In this document: one piece after another, positions 50,301 to 62,700 of the stretch
Layout of the letters: each line of letters begins with the position of its first letter
How positions within the stretch are numbered: position 1 is the first letter of the stretch
Assembly: GCF_024713945.1 (NCBI RefSeq)
Contig: NC_134678.1
Coordinates: 3,968,001-4,032,000, forward strand
Origin: Dermatophagoides farinae
Taxonomy: Eukaryota > Arthropoda > Arachnida > Sarcoptiformes > Pyroglyphidae
Length of the DNA: 64,000 nt
Direction: 5' to 3'
Program-made: the position numbers and the translations under genes
The notes under the pieces: model-generated
Database searches by the model: none
What the model saw: only the letters and a program-made list of their open reading frames with translations
What the model was told of the DNA's origin: nothing

Positions 50301-52656
50301 TCACACCGAAAGTGATAAAAGTTTGATTTTTAATTTGAACAAATCAATAATATAAATAACAAAATCAGCTAAAGTTTGAGCAATTTGGTCGATTCTTGGT
50401 GAGGTTAATGTAGATGAGCAGTAGGGACAGCAATGCACTAATAACATAATATTATTTCTATATAATGAAACTAATTGTTACTATATTTGGTTCAATAGAT
50501 ATATGATTTTTCAGTAAATTTCCAAGTTTATGAAAATCATTCAAATATATATATCAAAACTATGGAACACTCTGAAATGGTGTTTGTTGTTTGTTGAAAA
50601 TACCAAGAACTATTGAATCTTGCCTAAACCCATTTCATCTCATCACTATTCAACGCTACTCATTTGTATAGTTGAACGAACATTATTCATTTTTTTTTTC
50701 ATTATGATGCATCATCGTTATACTAGATTCATATCACCATCGTACCTCATCATCATCATCTATCTCTATCTTTCCATTTTATTCTAGGAAATTATTTACC
50801 CTATCACCCATTTGAAAAAAAATTTGTTAGCTCAATGGTCCAAAATGCTTCAATAAAATACAAAAATAAGCAACGATGATGTTGTATGGAAAAAGAAGGG
50901 AATTTTTTTTTATTTTTAATTTCATGTCCAAAAGTTTTTCTGGTCAGCATAATTTTTTTTGCATTCATTCTGTCTCAATTTTGAATACCAACATCATCAT
51001 GATCAAAAAATGTGCGAAAAACGAGAAAAATGGGGATACAAAAAAAACGGTGATGAAAAAAGTGATAAATCATACAATAACAAAGAAAAAATTAAAATTC
51101 CAACAGAGTGGGACTAAAATTTTGTTTAATATTTATCTGAGGTTTTTTTTCGAACGAAAATGGCATCATATTTCCGATAAAAGAAAACACACACACACAC
51201 ACACACACACGCAAACACACAAACAAATGAAGCGATTTTATTTCATTACATTATTAACCTGAGATCTTTTTGATTGAGACAAACAAAAAATGATAACGGA
51301 AATTAATGATTTTTATATCAGAACAATAATAAAAACAAGAAATAAAAAAAAAGTTATCCAAAGTCTCAAAGGAAATAGAGATATTTCTGAACAACAAAAT
51401 CTTCATGATGATTAAACATCAATCAATGAAAATATTTCAATCAAATTAATGCGCTTTATATTTAATCGAAAATATATTCTATTTTTACAATAAATGAATT
51501 TTTGTCCTTCCATTCAAATACAACTTTATCATTTTTTTATTTTATTATTCATGTTTGATGACAAGTTAATCGGTGAAACGAAAAATTCCAGCCAAAAAAA
51601 AAATGTAACTAGAAACAATGATGGAATGACGAAACAAAAAGATCTGATACATGTATGGTTTGTGTATGTACAATGACTTCGATCAATATTATTATTATTA
51701 TTAATATTAGAAAACAGAAAATCATAATAATGAAGAATCATAAAAACTCGTTAAATTTATTGATGATGATGAATAATGAGATATGGTTGTTCTTTCAGTC
51801 AAACAAACTAACATTGGCATCATGAAAAATCGATTTTTTAAATAATAAAGTCAACAAGAAAGAGAATAAAAAAAGGGATAGTTGAAATGAAAAAAAATGG
51901 ATTGAATAGTACCAAAAAAAAGGATCAATGCCTATGTTGGGAAATGAAAAGTCGATAACAAAATATCTAAAAAAACAACGTAAAATCAACGTAAAAAAAA
52001 TTGAACAGTAAAACACTTAACCAATATGTATAAGAAATTAAGATACCATGGAAATTTTTTTTTATAGTTTCAGTCCCATATTCGTTTTTTTTCCATAAAC
52101 ACACCAATAACATCTTGACTTTAGTAAGAATATTTGAGATGAGCTTATTTTTCATACATACTATTAACGTTAAAAAAAACTATGACGCCTATGGAAATGG
52201 AATATGTATTTTGCATGTGCATGAGATGAATAAAGTGGTTGTTATCGTTTAGCATGAATTCATGCCGAAAAATATGAAAAAAAACCAAAAAAAAAAAATT
52301 GTAGGAGTATTAATGCAACTGAATGAATAAATTACTTTAAGCTCATGTAAATCAAAATGATAACATAGAATAAGAATTTCAATCAATCGTAGTGGTGTTA
52401 ATTGAAAATAAGCAAAAACAATTTTAAAAAAGTAAAAACAAAAATGTCAAAGACATGTACAGAGTTTAGTTATTTTTATTTATTCTTCGCTAAATCGAAG
52501 TGTAAATCTTTTTAAAGAGTGTAAGAATCATTCAAGTGTGTGATTTGAATGAATATTGTTTTTCATATTATGGAATAAAACTTTTTGCAAACTAAAACCA
52601 GAAAAATTAAGTAGGTATACGAAGAGAAAGTGATGAAAAAAACGATTCAAGTCTCT
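47396..52656. other. Upstream flank of the receptor gene and intergenic sequence
   Basis: This begins with the probable promoter region of the upstream receptor gene; a somewhat GC-richer patch lies at 47460-47640. Beyond that it is AT-rich, with CA tracts near 48177-48192 and 51187-51210, a GATGTT run near 49346-49368, and poly-A or poly-T runs. No coding sequence was recognised. Confidence 0.55.
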
Positions 52657-52809
52657 AGACCTGGAGGCGATAAATATTTAAATCGATGGTCCAGATCATA
52701 TTTGTCAGCAAAAACAGTGAAATATAACAACAACAACAACAACAACAAATGCATCATTCAAAAGAAAAGGTGTAAAGATAATAAAAAATAAATGTTTTTT
52801 CCTCGAAAA
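52657..52809. repeat. 153-bp direct repeat, copy 1
   Basis: The sequence from AGACCTGGAGGCGATAAATA to CCTCGAAAA is identical to 53471-53623, at a constant offset of 814 bases, including an internal CAA run of equal length. The two copies flank a 661-bp unique segment. Ends do not read TG...CA as in a typical LTR. Confidence 0.93.
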
Positions 52810-53053
52810 GGCTATCATCGGGTAACATAGAAAAATCGGCCGTCCAATCTAGCCTATATTTTTTTTGATTGAATCTTCCTCGTGGAAGGGTCAATAACGC
52901 ATTTTCACCATTTTTATCCAACCCCACCCACTTCCGCTATAGCCATACACGCCGCTTTTCTTCAAATTGATCCTGAACAGCCGCCACTTGGAATATTTTC
53001 GTGAAACTTCGAACAATTATACGTCGCACCACAAGGTACAAGAATCCTGACAT
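52757..53053 (-). pseudogene. Coding-like frame with one in-frame stop, between the direct repeats
   Basis: On the minus strand a frame starts at ATG 53051-53053 (MSGFLYLVVRRIIVRSFTK) and meets a TAG at 52937-52939. It then stays open for another 60 codons, including DKNGENALLTLPRGRF and YRLDWTADFSMLPDDSLFEE, before stopping inside repeat copy 1. GC content is higher than in the flanks and the residues look non-repetitive. It could be a decayed gene fragment, an exon whose boundary uses the TAG as an acceptor, or chance. No family was recognised. Confidence 0.3.
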
Positions 53054-53470
53054 ATGAACTTTATACCTCTAGTCTCTAGAGGTCAAAGGGCAAAAAATTG
53101 TCACTCCTAACAACGAAGAGGAAATATTCCATTTTTCTCTCAACTGAAATTTTGATCAAAACAATTAATGGAAAATAGTTTTCCGACCCAAAAACCACCA
53201 AAAAATCGACCAAGATAGCTGTTCCGTTTCCTGAAATTACACGTAGGAATGATCTACTACAGAACAACCGATAGTATATCTTTATTTTTAAATATATTTT
53301 TTTTAAACAAAAAGAATAAAGCATGATTCATCTATTTATTGCAAAAAAATCAATGATGAAAATAAACAGGAAAAGGAAAGAAAATGTACAACTTCATATT
53401 AAAAAAATAACTGCAGTTATATATACAATATTTGAAAAATCATGATCCAGATCACTATCGTCTTCCTCAA

Positions 53471-53623
53471 AGACCTGGAGGCGATAAATATTTAAATCGA
53501 TGGTCCAGATCATATTTGTCAGCAAAAACAGTGAAATATAACAACAACAACAACAACAACAAATGCATCATTCAAAAGAAAAGGTGTAAAGATAATAAAA
53601 AATAAATGTTTTTTCCTCGAAAA
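53471..53623. repeat. 153-bp direct repeat, copy 2
   Basis: Identical to 52657-52809. Flanking bases differ at both ends (TCAA before and TTTC after, against CTCT and GGCT for copy 1), so the match stops sharply. No target-site duplication around the whole 967-bp unit is obvious. Confidence 0.93.
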
Positions 53624-56600
53624 TTTCAAATGAAATTCTCATCGTTTCATAAATGAGAAATTATTACTTGGGAAAAATACCTAAAAATCAACAAGAGAAC
53701 TGTAAAGAAAAAGAAAGAGCAAATTCTCAAGCATATTATCAACAATAAGACTATGATGGCATTAATTATTGATTATTGACATGGACAAATATATTATTAT
53801 TATTATTATATATGATAGTAAAGCTCAAAACCCATTGCAGTAACCATTTGTAGACAACATTTGAAAAGTCAAATGATGTCGGTTAGTTGTTTGGTTTTGT
53901 GTTTGTTTCCGTTTATCAATGTTTCGTTTTATTTATTTTTTCTAATGTTGTTGGCTGGTTGAAATTCTTTCCACTTGACTTTTTGGAATTCAATATCATC
54001 ATCATATTCTTTTGATATCAATTTTCTTATTTTCGATTGTTGTTGTTGTTGTTGTTGCTGTTTATTTTATGGAATAAAATCTAGCAAGACTTGTTCCAAT
54101 TTCATCAAGACGAAGAAAATGAAAATGTTTTTTTTTTCGTTGACTGTTGTTATTTTTCAAATCTAACAACGTTCCACACACACACACACAAATACAATCA
54201 GAGAATTAAATCATTTTTTTCATGTTGTAAGTGATGACTTTTTCCTTCATTTTTATTTCACTTTTTCTCTGTCCATGTGTATGCACTTATTTACTCTAGT
54301 AGTAGTAGATTATATTTTATTTCTCACTAGGGAAACATCCTATCATAATAATTTCTATAATTCTTTAGAAAAAAACGGAGGCCAAGAGTTTTTTTTTCTC
54401 ATATACAAAAGGCAACCATCGTGAGTATACAATCTTGTAGATTAAGACATATATTACATAAATAGAGTCAAAAAAAAGAGACAAAACTAAAAAAAATCTA
54501 ACATCAAATAAAAATCATTGTGTTTTTTGGATTGTCAACAGATTTTGGTGCTCACCCCCTTTCATCAAGAATGTACTTTCACTTTACAAGCATTAAAGGT
54601 TATATTTTTCTTCAGTGGTAGTTTTTACCATTTTTTTTAGTAAAACTAAAATGAGATTACCATCTTATGTTTGTAATCAAAATTATATGAAACAAATAAC
54701 GAATAAATCATTGCATCTACTGCAATTTTTTTTTTGTAAATTTTCTGTAATTTCTGTAATTTTGTTAACATAGGGGACAGGTGCTGGCAAAGTGAAGATA
54801 AAGTTGCAAAAATGTTTGGCCCAAATATCAAAATAATCATTACAGAATAATTTATTATAACTTTAGTTTAATGATAGAAAAAAAGCGAACAACAATTTTC
54901 TGAACAACATATTAAAATACATGATGTGAGCAAAAAGAAATGAAAATTGTTTGAAAAATGTTTTATAATTCATTGCCACTTAAAATAATTTTATTTTCTA
55001 TTTCTCTTGATAACGTTTTTTAAAAGACAAAAATCTGATTTAAAACATATATATTTGATTGATAAAATCTTTTTCTGGTTAATGTGGTGTTTTTTTTTGC
55101 TAAAAAAAAGTTATTATAAATGTATGTGTGTGTGTGTGTGTGGCTGAAAATTAGTAGGGAATTAATAGTGGAAAAAAGTTTGAAAGAAAAAACAACAAAA
55201 CATGGATAAAATCATCATTTATAATTCATATGATGACGTTAAATTTGTCAGTAAAAAAAAATTTAACATATAAATAATTTGCCTGGTTTAATAGCCACAA
55301 GAATAGAGCATTAGTTTTGTGCTTATTCTTAATCGCAGCTTCATTATAAACGAGATGACAAAAAATAATGGGAATTGCAATTTTTTTTTCTGAAGTCGAG
55401 ACCATTCAAAGAAACATCAATCATATTGTATTGAATTCATATATAGTATGATTTGTTTTCGAATAAAATCACCCATAAACAAACAACAAAAAAAGGTCAT
55501 GTGCAAAATTCCGAAATTCTTTATTCAATTGGAAATATGATATCTGGTCTATGATGAACTCAAATACAATGTGATTTGAAACAAAAAAATTTCGCAATGA
55601 ATACTTTTGTTTCTACATATACAGTAGCAGTTGACAAATAGAAATAAAATAAATATCTTGTTTTTTGTTCGAAAGAGATTATGTTTGCCAACTGAAAACT
55701 TGGCGAACAAGATTATGTTTTAATTTACTATTGAATTTATCTATGACAGTGAATGTAATATATGCTATTTTTTCTACATTCTATGCCAGGCCGAATTAAA
55801 TCTAAATGAAGAAAAAAAAAAGAAAGAAAAAACTTATTTTGATTCGATCATCAATTTCAATATACCTGTGATGTGTGTATTCAATATGAATGATGGATTG
55901 AATCTCATGATAGAAAGAATCAATATCATAATTTAAACGTCATAAGTTTGATTTTTTATAAAACCAACAAGTACCGGTCAACATTAATAAATGAACCATT
56001 TTTTTGAGTTATAGAATATCAATGCCAAAAAAGTACATTTATTTTTTATTTTTGATCATGTTATCCATCCGTTTAATGTAATTCTTATTTATTTTTCACA
56101 CAACTCTTTTTTTTAAAATACAAAAACATCTGCTGTTCGTTTTGTGATAATAATGATATAGCATATGACAATTTTTTTTCCAATACGATTCCGATGACAA
56201 ATTTAGATTTGCAAATTTTTCTCCTTTATAAAAGTTTTGTGCCATGTCAACGATGAAAACGGAAAATAACGAATATTGTAATCGATATATAACAACAATA
56301 ATATCACACCAGAAAATTTGTTTCATCAATAACCGTGAACCGATTCATCAGATATGCGCCGTGTTTATGTTTATTTATTCGTTGTTATCATAAACTCAAT
56401 TCATATAGTCTGAAAAACACGCAAATGATAAATTAATAGGCAACATACGAAGAATTTCAAAATATTTATATTCACGAACCAACTCTTAATAAATACAATA
56501 TGGAAAAAAAATGAAAATGTTGAGAAAGTAGCAATTGATGAAACGCTCAAAGGTGATTGAAAAAGAAACAGTAACATTCATTCACCTGTTTATATATATA

Positions 56601-56883
56601 TAAAAAAACCGTTCATTATTATTGACTGAATCTTGAGCGATTTTCTATTCTCACCAGATAAGAATAAGCATCAGTGCCTTAATGCATCTCCCATGATAAT
56701 TATAATGATTATATATTATGATGATCATGATTAAGAATTGTGAGTGGTTCAAAAAAAATATTCTCATTGAGCTTTCTTCAGCTATCACATCATCATCATC
56801 TACTGTATAGGTACATTATTAAAATAATACAGTATTATTCCGCCGATAACCTGTGGGTTTTATTTCATTGCCCATAGTTTAAT
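53624..56883. other. Intergenic region
   Basis: AT-rich sequence with a TTG run (54038-54057), a CA tract near 54176-54190 and a TG tract near 55125-55141. Open frames are short and homopolymer-driven. I see no gene. Confidence 0.6.
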
Positions 56884-57006
56884 CAGCGATATTCAATATT
56901 TTTTTTTGTTCGGGGCCGTTAAACAAAAAAATACGTCATGAAAGTAAGTTTGTATAAAACTTCAGACGTAATGACCACTTACTTGAACGGTGGTTGAAAA
57001 TCACTG
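56884..57006. mobile_element. hAT-like miniature inverted-repeat element
   Basis: The left end is CAGCGATATTCAAT followed by a T run and GTTCGGGGCCG, a layout typical of hAT ends. The right end on the minus strand is CAGTGATTTTCAAC, matching the left at 11 of 14 positions. The 123-bp element is immediately flanked by GTTTAAT on the left and GTCTAAC on the right, a possible worn target duplication (5 of 7). It has no coding capacity. Its right end closely resembles that of the element at 45106-45329 (CAGTGATTTTCAACC against CAGTGATCTCCAACC). Confidence 0.6.
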
Positions 57007-58650
57007 GTCTAACTGCAAAATAATAGTCTTTTTTGTATATATTCTTTATTTTCGTTTTTATCATCATTGGTAATGATCATTAGTTTCATATTCTACACAT
57101 TTTCAATAGTTTTATTTTTAAAAAAATTTGATTCGGAAGCTATTCAGAATTTTCACGATCATCGCTATTCGATGATGGTCTATTATGATGGCCTATATTT
57201 TTATGAAGGCAATGTCATACCAACAAGAGCCAATGTCATTATCACTAATAGTCATAATATGCGAATATGATTACGCTGTTTTTGTTATGAATAGGAAAAA
57301 CATTTTAAAAAATTTGATATAAGAATGTCTTGTCAATAAATGGTGAACTTTCATTTGTAATCTATTATAAAATGAAAGGAGTTTTTTTTTCTCTATATCG
57401 TCAGATTGACATTTCAATAAACATTTTTAATATCAGATGGATTTTCTAAACTACACAAACAATTCATAAATTTAGTCGAATTAAATCATAAGACGTGATC
57501 AAGATAGAAAAGTGGTGAACTAGACTAATGAACAAAGTCGTTTCATACGATCATGATTCAAATCCAACTATGATGCTTCATTATCATTATTTAATCTAAT
57601 AATTAGTGTGTATGTGTGTCTCACACAAAAATTGTAGTAAATAAATGACTGAATGAGACAGATTCTCTTTAAATAAAATTATAGAAACAGTGAACATATA
57701 CATTTACTCACACATTCATTTCACCATGACCACATATCCCCACAAGAATTTAGCACACAAACAAAAGCATGTATGGAATTCATTATACACAAACGAATTA
57801 TAAGAGAAGAAAAAGTGAATCATGATGATGACATAATAGAATAGGGATCAAAGAATAGGAAAATTATTTCATGAGTTTAGCCAATCCAATAGCCAACAAA
57901 GTTTGCTACTCTGTATCCTGTATATACGTGTATATATCTGATGATGGTGATGATGATATTTAAAATTCACTTGGGAAAGTTTTAATTAATAATGACAAAC
58001 ATACATGATTTGGAAGAAATACTCCATAAACGAGAAATGCATGATAAAAGGAGTAAAAAAAACTTGCTTTATGATTCAAATTTTCCTCGCTTATGCCTCC
58101 TATTTCTCCAATAGACCTCTCCTCTCCTATTTCCTGATTTGGCCAGAAAACAAGCGGTTCTGTAAAGCAGAGGAAATCTGCATCTTTTATGGAATTCTAG
58201 AATTTTATGATTCCAAATTTTGGTAATGAACTGCCGTCGGTAGCGATTTTTGTTTTCATACAAACACAAACTCATATCCAGATTAATATAATTAAAAACA
58301 CATTGAAAATATTTGCTAGATAAACATATACCGTAATGTACGATGATTATATGGAAAATTCATGTTCAACGGTTGAAGTGAAATTATTGTTTCGTCCATA
58401 TATGAATGATATTCTAGATTCAATCATGACGCCTGTGCAATGGAGCAATAAAGAAATGAATGAAAGTGAGAATTAATTAAAGAATGAACCAGTGAAAAAA
58501 AATAACAAAAAATGAATGAGATTTTGAAAAAAATGATAGCAAAACTTAATGGATTTTATCCAAAACAAAATAATGTATATTTTGCGAATGAGTATAAAGA
58601 AGAGGGAGAGAGATGCAATCATCATCAAGAAGAGTTTAAGAGCTGAAATC
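57007..58650. other. Intergenic region
   Basis: Mostly AT-rich. A locally C-rich, repeat-free patch at about 58085-58250 has open frames on both strands without recognisable domains. It may be a remnant of an element or an unrecognised exon. Confidence 0.5.
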
Positions 58651-58919
58651 TATAAAAAGAGTAGCACAAATAACGACAAAGAATCAATAGCATAACAACT
58701 ACCACTATTATGAACGAAAAAACTCTGCTTCAAATGTTTTTAGTTTTGGTTGTGGTTAGTGAAATTGGTACAATAATTTATCAATGTCCAATGGTTGAAT
58801 GGAGTTTTATTCAGAGAATTGAAGCAACTCGTGTGTCCATACAACAATCATCAGTAGAAAGTTTATTGTTGCTCGATGGATCATTTCAAATAAATACGAT
58901 TCTATTGAAACCAATCTAA
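58651..58919 (+). CDS. Candidate small secreted peptide gene
   Basis: The frame 58710-58919 encodes 69 residues from a true ATG. The N-terminus has a basic start and a hydrophobic core (KTLLQMFLVLVVVSEIG) that could be a signal peptide, followed by about 45 residues with a single Cys. A TATAAAAAG box at 58651-58659 lies 58 bp before the ATG, which would give a very short leader. The frame could also be the first exon of a longer gene. No family is recognised, and in AT-rich DNA a frame of this size can arise by chance. Confidence 0.3.
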
Positions 58920-59530
58920 TTTGACAAAATTGGTGTATCGATTTAATCGAATTTACAATTTAGTGACTGAAAAAAAAGAAGGAATGGATAAAATTTTGAA
59001 TTTATTTTAAAATCAGGTAGATCATAGTGTATGTCCTTGTTGGTTAGTGTTATTTTTTTACAAAAAAGTAATTCACCATTATACCATCTGTGTCTGTGGG
59101 TCGGTTAGATGTAGGATTCTTACTTACTTTTTTTTAACTCGCCACATCTATTTAAAATGTAAGCGTTGCATATAAAAAGCTGTGACCAAATATTATCAGC
59201 ATCACAAATTCAGAATGAAAGTTGGTTTGGTAATGATTTAAACACAGAAATTGATTTCAAATTGAAATATATTTCGAAAAAAAATCTTGGTTCTGTATAT
59301 GGATTTGAGAATGAATTTGAATAAATGAATTGCATGAACATCGTGACAAGCATCATTATGATGCAAAATTAAGATTCAATTCAATCGATCCATGAGAGCC
59401 TGAATTGGCAATAATAAAACAAAAAAAAAATGGACCATTTCCATCTATAATCAAGAGATGAAAATGTTGGATAGGCAGAATTTGTTTTCTTCATATTTTT
59501 TTTCGTTTCTCATCGTTAATTTTATTTTAG
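58920..59530. other. Intergenic region or intron
   Basis: AT-rich sequence with no coding signal. It ends in a long pyrimidine-rich tract leading to the TTTTAG acceptor at 59525-59530. Confidence 0.5.
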
Positions 59531-59768
59531 TTTTAATCATAATGAAAAAAAGATTCACCATTTTATATTATTTAACATTATGGACATTATAAATCGATTA
59601 TCTAATAATAAAAGTGCACACACACAAGTTGGTTGTTTATTTAAAAATCGTTCCAAATTGGCATCAATCAATAAAAAAAAATCTTATCATAAAAAAATGA
59701 AACCATTGGATAGCAATTATATACGATGGTTTCATGAAACAAAACCAGAAAAAATTCCTAGACCCTAG
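59531..59768 (+). CDS. Candidate terminal exon, unknown gene
   Basis: A strong polypyrimidine tract and TTTTAG precede a frame that is open from 59532 to the TAG at 59766-59768. An internal ATG lies at 59580. The product is basic (KNRSKLASINKKKSYHKK) and ends YIRWFHETKPEKIPRP. I do not recognise it. No phase-2 donor that would join it to the candidate frame at 58710 was found. It could be a short independent gene, a last exon, or chance. Confidence 0.25.
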
Positions 59769-62700
59769 CCAGAACAATTTTTCTTTCTCCGTGCACACGC
59801 CAACGCATTAATCACAAATGGAACAAAACCAGTAACCAATAAGTTGATGAATAAAATGATGAATAGCAAAAAAACTAAGAAAATAATGGCGCGATAATGG
59901 TACTATATAGTCTATAGTCATTTTAGAATTCATAAAAAGGCAATACAAGTCAATTGATTTTGGCAGTCAGAATGAAAATGCCATACATATCATATGTGGG
60001 AAAAAATATATGGACATTATTTGCTGATAAGAGAATAATGCGGTAAATATTGTCTTCTGGGAACAATAAAAAATGGTATATTTTGGTTTATTCATTTCAT
60101 CATTCATATACAATGCCACCATCATCTTGATCATTATGGTCATGCATAAATGAATGAGATGGTCGAATAAAGAAAGTTATTGGAAAAAAAGCAGACAATC
60201 AAAAAAAAAAAAAAAAAAAAATGAAGTTTAAAACTATTTTTCATTACGTATAAAGTCTTTCAAAAATCGATTGTCGTCGTTATCAGATCTAATAGCCAAC
60301 GACAATAACAACAGAATCTTTGCCATAACCAATGTGTTTGTGTGTATTTGAGTCTATTTATTTATATCTTAACTTATTATAATCAGTCAAGACTATTGGA
60401 TCGAAACGAGTAAATCAATGATGACAAAATCGATTACACTATCTGTTGTTATTGATAGCTCAATAATAACAAAAATAAGAAAAAAGTGAATTCTACAAAT
60501 ACTAACAACAAATACGTTAGCATTAGCATTATCTTTATCACAAAGTCATTCTCAATAATTCGCATTTGATGAAAATGAAATCGACCTCATTATCGATCAT
60601 CATCATCATCATCATCATTATTGAATTGAATGAATGGAAAAATCAATAGAATAAAAATTTAGTATAGAATAAAACGAAAATGCTAGGTAAATTATGGTAA
60701 GTTATTATTCCTATATTGAATAAAAAGACTTACATCTCTAATTGCAATTGATTTTCAAACAAACAAACAAAAAAAAATCTTAATTTAATTACAAATCAAA
60801 AGAAAATTTCTCAAGATGTATCATCATAATCATATTCGTTAGCAACTAAAACAAGCATTTATATTATTTATTCCATCCAATGTTGAAAAAAAGTGTGATG
60901 AGTTAAAAGACAAAAATTGTAAACGACTTCGTGAATTAAATTGATTGAATGAGATTGAAAAATTCAATTTCTAGTTGCAAAAAATAATAATGAAAAAAAA
61001 ACTCGAAAAAACCAACCAATTTGATGAACTGTAACGAATTTTCATCACGCTACACAAAAACATACGAAACATAGGAAGCATTTTTTTTCCCAACTTTAAA
61101 CTTCGTACAAACTAAACACCATCATTATAAAGTTTGGAGGTAAATTTCCTTCCGAACTACATCGGCTATGTAGAAATTTGAAAATTAAATCGGTACCGAA
61201 TTTCTTGTATGGGTGTATGTGTGTGTGTATATAAATAGGAATGTGTCAAGATCTGCCACCATCGTCTTTCTCATGAAATAGAGATGATAGTGTGTTTGTA
61301 TGCGTGAAAATGTGAGACAGAAAATTTAATCAATTCTTTGTCGATGTACTAGATGTCGATGAAGAAATCTTGTATCTCTTTACTTATTCTTAGGTGTATT
61401 GAATACTTTTTTCTAGGTTTTCATTTTGATTTCTATGAAAATGAAAAAAAAGTGAATTAAGTGAATTAAATTTTTTATCAGGAAACGATGTTGCGGATAT
61501 GTTATCACCGTTATTATTAAGATGAAGATTTTCTATTTTCTACTACTAATGTAACCACTACTACCTAGAATCATTGGCCCATTCATCGGAAAAATTTTGA
61601 AAAAACCATCATCATTATTATCAAAAATTTTGCGTAACGACAACATTGAAAAAATATCGTACAAAGATGATGGAAAAAAATGAAAAATAACTAAAACCAG
61701 AAATTCGGTCATCTTCGTCTTTTTCAGAACCTCATTACATATCACTGATAATGAAAGATCAGTTATGAGAGAAACAAACAAACAAAAAAAAACATACACT
61801 TTTATAGTCTTGAAAACAAAATTTTGATTCTATAAAAAACAGAATTTCACTTTAGCATCATAGTTAACACCATCTTCATCATCGTCATCAAAAATATATT
61901 CCATTTCAATTTTTTCTCACTCTTTTATGCGTGACATTTCGATTCAATTCGATGAAATAAAAAATCAAGGAAAACAACCATCAATATTAAAATAAAAATT
62001 GGAAAAAAATTGAATAACATTGCGATATGATCCAATCTTTTTCCAATAAAGATTGTGTCGAGGGAATGTAAGAAAAAAATTCTATGATAGATTCAGGAAC
62101 CGACTCACAAACAAAATGAGTCAACAATGGAAAAAATGAGAAAATATTCAGCAAAAATAAAAACGAATAAGAAATTGCAAAAAAAAAACTATTCATTCAG
62201 ATACGAATGATTATTATAATGGTAACTGAAATATGACGAAACACACAAAAAACAACTTTACAAAGAATTGGAAAAAAATTGAAATAAAATATTCCCTTTG
62301 TCAGTTTTGTCCAATTTCTAAAAAAAAAAAAAAATGTGAACAGTCATATACAAATCAATGGGAAGTCAAAAACTTATTGGATAGTTGATTCTGTTCATGA
62401 AAAAAAAACGCCAATCGAATCGACCATGGCAGTGCTGAAAAAATCAATCGGCCATTGGCAGGTCTTTTCAGTCTGGTTTCGATTTATTCTGATTTTTTTT
62501 TCTTCGTGAATCAACCAATCACTTGGCCATCCAGACAAAGCGTCGACCAGAAGAAAGGTGATTTGTTGTAGCCCATGGTTGCTGTTTCACATATACAGAC
62601 AGTCAGCGTAATTTCAAATGGATTCGATTTTTTTGCTACAATCAATTTTCGATTCTTCTAGGAGACCATCAAATTTGGATCGAAATAAAAGGTAAAAGAA

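Noticed and set aside
59580-59768. Possible ribosomal protein L39-like peptide
   Set aside because: A few shared residues (SAH, KxKLA) are not enough. The conserved L39 core is absent.
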